Below, piece after piece: positions 60,351 to 64,000 of a DNA stretch of 64,000 bases. The notes below the pieces were generated by a model. It saw nothing but the letters and a program-made list of their open reading frames with translations. It had not been told where the DNA came from and ran no database searches. Within the stretch, counting starts at the first letter, position 1. Each line of letters begins with the position of its first letter. The translations under genes and the position numbers were made by a program. This DNA is from Gluconacetobacter dulcium (lineage in GTDB: Bacteria > Pseudomonadota > Alphaproteobacteria > Acetobacterales > Acetobacteraceae): the NCBI RefSeq assembly GCF_014174165.1, contig NZ_JABEQN010000004.1:186001-250000 (forward strand), written 5' to 3'.

Positions 60351-60941
60351 TCAGGCAGCCTTCATCGCCGCCGTCAGGGATTCCAGGACCGCAGTCGGTT
60401 CCTTGCCTTCCAGCACGGCGACTTCGGCCACAAAGCGCTCCTGCGCCGCTTCGAACAGCTTGCGTTCGCTGAAGCTGCCATCCAGGCTGTCGACATTGCG
60501 GCGCAGGTCGCGCAGCACTTCGGCGATCTGGACCAGATCACCGGAATTGATCTTTTCCTGGTAAGCCACGGCGCGACGGGCCCACATGCCGCGGCTGACA
60601 TGCGGCTTGCCCTTGATGATCGCCATGGCCTTGTCCACGATCTCGCGCGAGACGATCTTGCGCAGGCCGGCCTTGCGCGCCTTGGTCAGCGGAATGCGCA
60701 GCGTCATCTGGTTGCCGGGGAACGAAATCTGGATCATTTCCAGCTTGGTGCCCGCGATCTCGTCGATGCCGATGCGATCCACCCGTCCGACACCGTGGGC
60801 GGCGTAGACGATAGCATCGCCCTCGCGGAAGGGGTCTTCGTCCTTGACCTTGGTCTTCGCCTGTGCGGCAGTTGTAGCAGCGGCAGTGCGAGCCATTGCG
60901 TCGGTCACACCGCCCTTGGGGGTCGTTCTGAACATGCTCAT
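60351..60941 (-). CDS. carD: CarD-family transcriptional regulator
   Basis: 196 residues from ATG 60941 (ATG 60935 is an alternative). CarD_CdnL RNA-polymerase-interacting domain from about residue 38: FREGDAIVYAAHGVGRVDRI, EMIQISFPGNQMTLRIPL, followed by helical DNA-binding part (GMWARRAVAYQEKINSGDL, LRRNVDSLDGSFSERKLFEA). It binds RNA polymerase beta subunit and stabilises open promoter complexes, as CdnL does in alphaproteobacteria for growth genes. Confidence 0.92.
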   Translation of the reverse strand: MSMFRTTPKGGVTDAMARTAAATTAAQAKTKVKDEDPFREGDAIVYAAHGVGRVDRIGIDEIAGTKLEMIQISFPGNQMTLRIPLTKARKAGLRKIVSREIVDKAMAIIKGKPHVSRGMWARRAVAYQEKINSGDLVQIAEVLRDLRRNVDSLDGSFSERKLFEAAQERFVAEVAVLEGKEPTAVLESLTAAMKAA

Positions 60942-61109
60942 TTGACTGGTTATATCACATTTTTCCCATTCTGTCTCGATCCTCGGATTGGGGTCGCCCT
61001 GCGAAACGCTCGGAGCCTGGCCGGAAATGCGGGCTGCGGAGCGGCCGTGAACACCGACGCGCGGCAAACGCGCGTCGGATCACCACCAGCGGCGGTTTCG
61101 GTCGTGCTC

Positions 61110-61985
61110 TCAGGATAGCACGCCACGCACCGGCGAGATCGGGCCTTCGACGGGGATATTGACCGGTTGCAGCAGGTCGATTTCGATCGTTCGGGCCATT
61201 GTCCGCATCGGCATGGCGTGGGGCGAATTGTCGAACGGATCCTGCAGGTCGCTGCCGATCTTGTCCAGCGCGACGAACAGCAGCCCGACCAGCGATGAGC
61301 CCAGTGGCGTGATCCACCCCAGGGTCTGCACCATCGACAGCGGCAGGAGGACGCAGAATATGTTGGCCACCAGCCGGGGAATCAGCGAAAACTGAATGGC
61401 CAGCGGCGTATTGCGAATGCGCTCCAGCCCCCCCTGGGCATTGGCCAGATCGGACAGGATACGGTCGATCTGGCCATGCACGGCACCGTCGATCTTCTGT
61501 CGCGCCACTTCCTCGTTCACCGCCAGTCCGATCTCGTAAAGGATGGCATTCGGCTGATTGTTCCGGCCGGCGATGGCTTTGCGCATCTCGGGGGGCAGCA
61601 GCCGCGCGATATCGCCCGAATCCTCCAGCCGGCCGAGTGCGCTGCGCAATGCGTAAGGATAGGCCGCCATGGCGCAGGCCAGATCTGGCCGACCGCCCAG
61701 CAGCGACCCGGCCTGCCGGCCGAACGAGCGGCAATTGTTCGTAATCGCGCCCCATAGCGTCCGTGCTTCCCACCACCGTCCGTAGGCCGCATTGTTACGC
61801 ACGCTGAGAAACAGCACGACGGCCGAGCCGAGCAGGGACACCGGCAGGGTCGGCTGTTCCATCCAGTCCTGATGGAAGACCTGGAACATGACGACGACAA
61901 AAACGTCCCATGCCCCAAGGAACGCCAATGTCAGCAGGCTTTCGCGCATCAGGATGAATAATCCGATCCGCCGGTCGACGATCAT
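61110..61985 (-). CDS. Bestrophin-like membrane protein (UPF0187 family)
   Basis: 291 residues. Family pattern: VSLLGSAVVLFLSVRNNAAYGRWWEARTLWG (quoted here in two parts, hydrophobic run then RNNAAYGRWWEARTLWG), and transmembrane segments near residues 20-40, 45-65, 205-225 and 230-245. Bacterial homologues of bestrophins form pentameric ion channels. No regulatory partner is next to it. Confidence 0.85.
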   Translation of the reverse strand: MIVDRRIGLFILMRESLLTLAFLGAWDVFVVVMFQVFHQDWMEQPTLPVSLLGSAVVLFLSVRNNAAYGRWWEARTLWGAITNNCRSFGRQAGSLLGGRPDLACAMAAYPYALRSALGRLEDSGDIARLLPPEMRKAIAGRNNQPNAILYEIGLAVNEEVARQKIDGAVHGQIDRILSDLANAQGGLERIRNTPLAIQFSLIPRLVANIFCVLLPLSMVQTLGWITPLGSSLVGLLFVALDKIGSDLQDPFDNSPHAMPMRTMARTIEIDLLQPVNIPVEGPISPVRGVLS

Positions 61986-62211
61986 TGATGTTTTCCCCCT
62001 CAGGACATGCTGAATGCGTGGCGCCGAATGCAGCCAACCAATCCCATACTGACCGCACGGCCGGGAAAGACAACAGTCTGAACGGAATGATGGATTTTGT
62101 GACAGTCAGGACATTCTCTGTCGCAAATCCGACGGGCGGCATTGACCCTTTTAGGGATGCCACCCTTTATGATGCGATAATTCCCATGCGCGATTCTGGA
62201 GAGGCACGATC

Positions 62212-62493
62212 ATGGACGAAAGGGCGGCGATCGCGTCCGAGGCCGGTGCGGGGCAGGAAGTCAGCACCCGTCCATTCCAGCTTGCAACCGGCCGCCGCTG
62301 GATCGGCTCGGCCTTCGGCGGGGCGCATGGGCGCACCGAGGTGTCGAAGATCGCGGACTGGTACACGGACGGCAGGATCGACATCGACAGCCTGATCGCC
62401 CACACCCCGCCGCTGGCGAAGATCAACCAGGGCTTCGACATGATGACGGGCGGCGAGAGCATCCGCACCGTCGTCGCGTTCGTCGCGTTCTGA
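62212..62493 (+). pseudogene. frmA: Truncated class III alcohol dehydrogenase (S-(hydroxymethyl)glutathione dehydrogenase), C-terminal piece
   Basis: The 93-residue frame from ATG 62212 matches only the C-terminal quarter of FrmA/AdhC (usually about 370 residues): EVSTRPFQLATGRRWIGSAF, GGAHGRTEVSKIADW, IDSLIAHTPPLAKINQGFDMM, GESIRTVV. Zinc-binding and most of the NAD-binding domain are missing. A GGAGAGG site stands before the ATG, so a peptide may still be made, but it cannot be an active dehydrogenase. It is 2 bp upstream of fghA, its normal pathway partner. Confidence 0.85.
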
Positions 62494-62495
62494 GC

Positions 62496-63344
62496 GTGGC
62501 GATCACCACCCGCGCCACCCATGCCTGCTGTGGCGGCACGCTCGGCTTCTACAGCCATCCCTCCGAGAGCCTGGGGCTGGAGGCGCGTTTCGCGGTCTTC
62601 GTGCCCGATGGCGCATCGGCGGCGGCCTCGGTGCCGGTCATCCACCTGCTGGCCGGACTGACCTGCACCGAGGAAACCTTCCTGATCAAGGCCAACGCGG
62701 TGCGTTTCGCGGCGGAATACCGGCTCGCACTGGTCGCGACGGACACGTCGCCCCGAGGGGCCGACATCGCCGGAGAGGACGACAGCTACGATTTCGGCAG
62801 CGGCGCGGGGTTCTACCTGGACGCGACGCAGGCGCCGTGGGCCGCCCATTACCGGATGGGCACCTACGTGGCCGAGGAACTGCCCGCGCTGACCGAGGCC
62901 AAACTCCCGCTGGACGGCTCGCGGCGTGGCATCATGGGGCATTCGATGGGTGGACACGGCGCGCTGGTGCATGCGCTGGGCGCGCCAGATCGCTGGAAAT
63001 CGGTTTCGGCCTTCGCGCCGATCGTCCATCCGGCGGCGGTCCCGTGGGGTGAGAAGGCTTTCGCCGGTTATCTGGGGCCGGACCGCGCGACCTGGGCCGC
63101 CCATGATGCGACCCTCCTGCTGCAAGCGGGCCACACCCATCCGACGACCATCCTGGTGGACCAGGGCGAGGCGGACCAGTTCCTCGATGCGCAATTGCAG
63201 CCCTGGCATCTGGAGCAGGCCGCCAGGGCCGCCGGCCAGGAACTGATCCTGCGCCGTCACCCCGGTTACGATCATTCCTACTGGTTCATCCAGTCCTTCA
63301 TCCAGGACCATCTGACCCACCACGCGGCGATCCTGCGCCGATAA
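62496..63344 (+). CDS. fghA: S-formylglutathione hydrolase
   Basis: 282 residues, the usual length; GTG start. Esterase-D family features: VIHLLAGLTCTEETFLIKAN, YDFGSGAGFYLDATQAPW, nucleophile Ser in GHSMGGHGAL, Asp in LVDQGEADQFL and His in HPGYDHSYWF. It hydrolyses S-formylglutathione to formate and glutathione in formaldehyde detoxification. The dehydrogenase that would supply its substrate is truncated here. Confidence 0.93.
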   Translation: MAITTRATHACCGGTLGFYSHPSESLGLEARFAVFVPDGASAAASVPVIHLLAGLTCTEETFLIKANAVRFAAEYRLALVATDTSPRGADIAGEDDSYDFGSGAGFYLDATQAPWAAHYRMGTYVAEELPALTEAKLPLDGSRRGIMGHSMGGHGALVHALGAPDRWKSVSAFAPIVHPAAVPWGEKAFAGYLGPDRATWAAHDATLLLQAGHTHPTTILVDQGEADQFLDAQLQPWHLEQAARAAGQELILRRHPGYDHSYWFIQSFIQDHLTHHAAILRR

Positions 63345-63358
63345 AGCGAAAGAATGAC

Positions 63359-64000
63359 ATGACAATGGTCCATCGTGCGGCAAGCCACGCGCGCCTTGCG
63401 TTCGGCGGTTTCGTTCTGGCGGCCGGCATGGCCGCCTGCGCGCCGACGCCGGTTCCACCGACGCCCATGCCGGTGGCGGCCAGCGTGATCAGCCCGCCCG
63501 CGCACGGTGATTTCGGCCATTATACGCTGGCGCTGACCTGGCAGCCCGGCTTCTGCGCCAGCGGGCCAGGCTGCCAGCCCGACCAGCCGAAAGCGCCGCT
63601 GATCGGCCTGCATGGCCTGTGGGCATCACGCCCTCAGCCGCTCATAGCCCAGGGCGTGCCCCCGCAGCGCTGGTGGGCAGCCGGATGCGACATCTACCCC
63701 GAGCATGAGGCCGCCACCCCTCTGGCGGTCAGCAGCGAGACGAAGCAGGCGCTGGACCAGACCGTAGCGCATCTGCCGCATAGTCTGGTCGACCACGAAT
63801 ATCACAAGCATGTCCAATGTTTCGGCATCCCCGCCGAAACGTTTTTCCATACCGCGCTGGAAATGCGCACCGAGGTCGCGCAGTCCGATTTCGGCACCGC
63901 CCTGCGGGCGTGGCAGGGGCAGGTCGTGACCAGGGACGCGGTGATGCAGGCATTTCGTGGTGCGTTCCACACCGAAACGGACCGAGCCCTTCAGTTGCGC
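63359..64000 (+). CDS. Ribonuclease T2 family protein, 5' part
   Basis: The frame is open from ATG 63359 (or 63365) to the right edge, about 214 residues, so the gene is cut by the window. A signal with probable lipobox MAAC (Cys27) suggests export, perhaps as a lipoprotein. Both catalytic blocks of RNase T2 enzymes are present: LTWQPGFC, CAS1 GLHGLWAS with His85, and CAS2 HEYHKH (146-151) with Glu147, Lys150 and His151. The family cleaves RNA at the periplasm or outside without base specificity. Confidence 0.85.
   Translation, partial: MTMVHRAASHARLAFGGFVLAAGMAACAPTPVPPTPMPVAASVISPPAHGDFGHYTLALTWQPGFCASGPGCQPDQPKAPLIGLHGLWASRPQPLIAQGVPPQRWWAAGCDIYPEHEAATPLAVSSETKQALDQTVAHLPHSLVDHEYHKHVQCFGIPAETFFHTALEMRTEVAQSDFGTALRAWQGQVVTRDAVMQAFRGAFHTETDRALQLR

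Overview
The window is a G+C-rich chromosomal segment from an alphaproteobacterium, most likely an acetic acid bacterium (Acetobacteraceae, Gluconacetobacter-like). The main evidence is a citrate synthase gene close to a succinyl-CoA:acetate CoA-transferase (the aarA/aarC pair of acetic acid bacteria), plus alphaproteobacterial gene orders such as uvrC-pgsA-moaD-moaE and miaB-phoH-ybeY-corC. The genus is an inference. No rRNA, tRNA, CRISPR array, intact insertion sequence or replication origin was found.

Layout. 1-4.2 kb: end of a 16S rRNA m5C methyltransferase gene, a CPA1 cation/proton antiporter, an L,D-transpeptidase and an orphan OmpR-type response regulator. 4.5-22.3 kb: an exopolysaccharide/capsule locus. 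It holds an AGE-fold sugar isomerase, several glycosyltransferases, ManC (GDP-mannose supply), a secreted beta-helix protein and a four-gene ABC capsule exporter in the order OPX lipoprotein, PCP, permease, ATPase (like ctrABCD/kpsDEMT). This part has long non-coding stretches, an unusually AT-rich glycosyltransferase gene and two decayed transposase genes (IS630 and IS5 types), so it looks like an accessory island. 22.5-38.9 kb: housekeeping genes (xthA, uvrC, pgsA, moaD, moaE, class I ribonucleotide reductase, tRNA methyltransferase-like, polyprenyl diphosphate synthase, murI, pyrE, gltA, sixA-like, chorismate mutase, a phosphoesterase). 39-40.6 kb: aarC. 40.9-51.1 kb: a long minus-strand run with an unusually large SMC, a DsbA-like protein, a BASS-type transporter, corC, ybeY, phoH and miaB. 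51.5-57.8 kb: tamA-tamB for outer-membrane protein assembly. 58-64 kb: UDP-glucose dehydrogenase, a fatty acid hydroxylase/sterol desaturase family protein, CarD, a bestrophin-like protein, a truncated class III alcohol dehydrogenase next to intact S-formylglutathione hydrolase, and the start of an RNase T2 gene.

How the genes fit together. ManC and, at a distance, Ugd supply GDP-mannose and UDP-glucuronate. The glycosyltransferases would build a polymer or glycolipid and the ABC system would export it. GltA and AarC belong to the acetate-tolerant TCA-cycle variant. The strongest regulatory signals seen by eye are a tandem NrdR-box pair 32 bp apart before nrdA, a 19-bp Fur-like palindrome before a 79-residue unknown protein, and a perfect 16-bp inverted repeat before the sterol-desaturase-family gene. 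No wholly new system can be demonstrated from sequence alone. The best candidates for novelty are the AT-rich DUF4214-like/GT-A fusion and the paired glycosyltransferases with C-terminal beta-sandwich-like extensions inside the capsule island.
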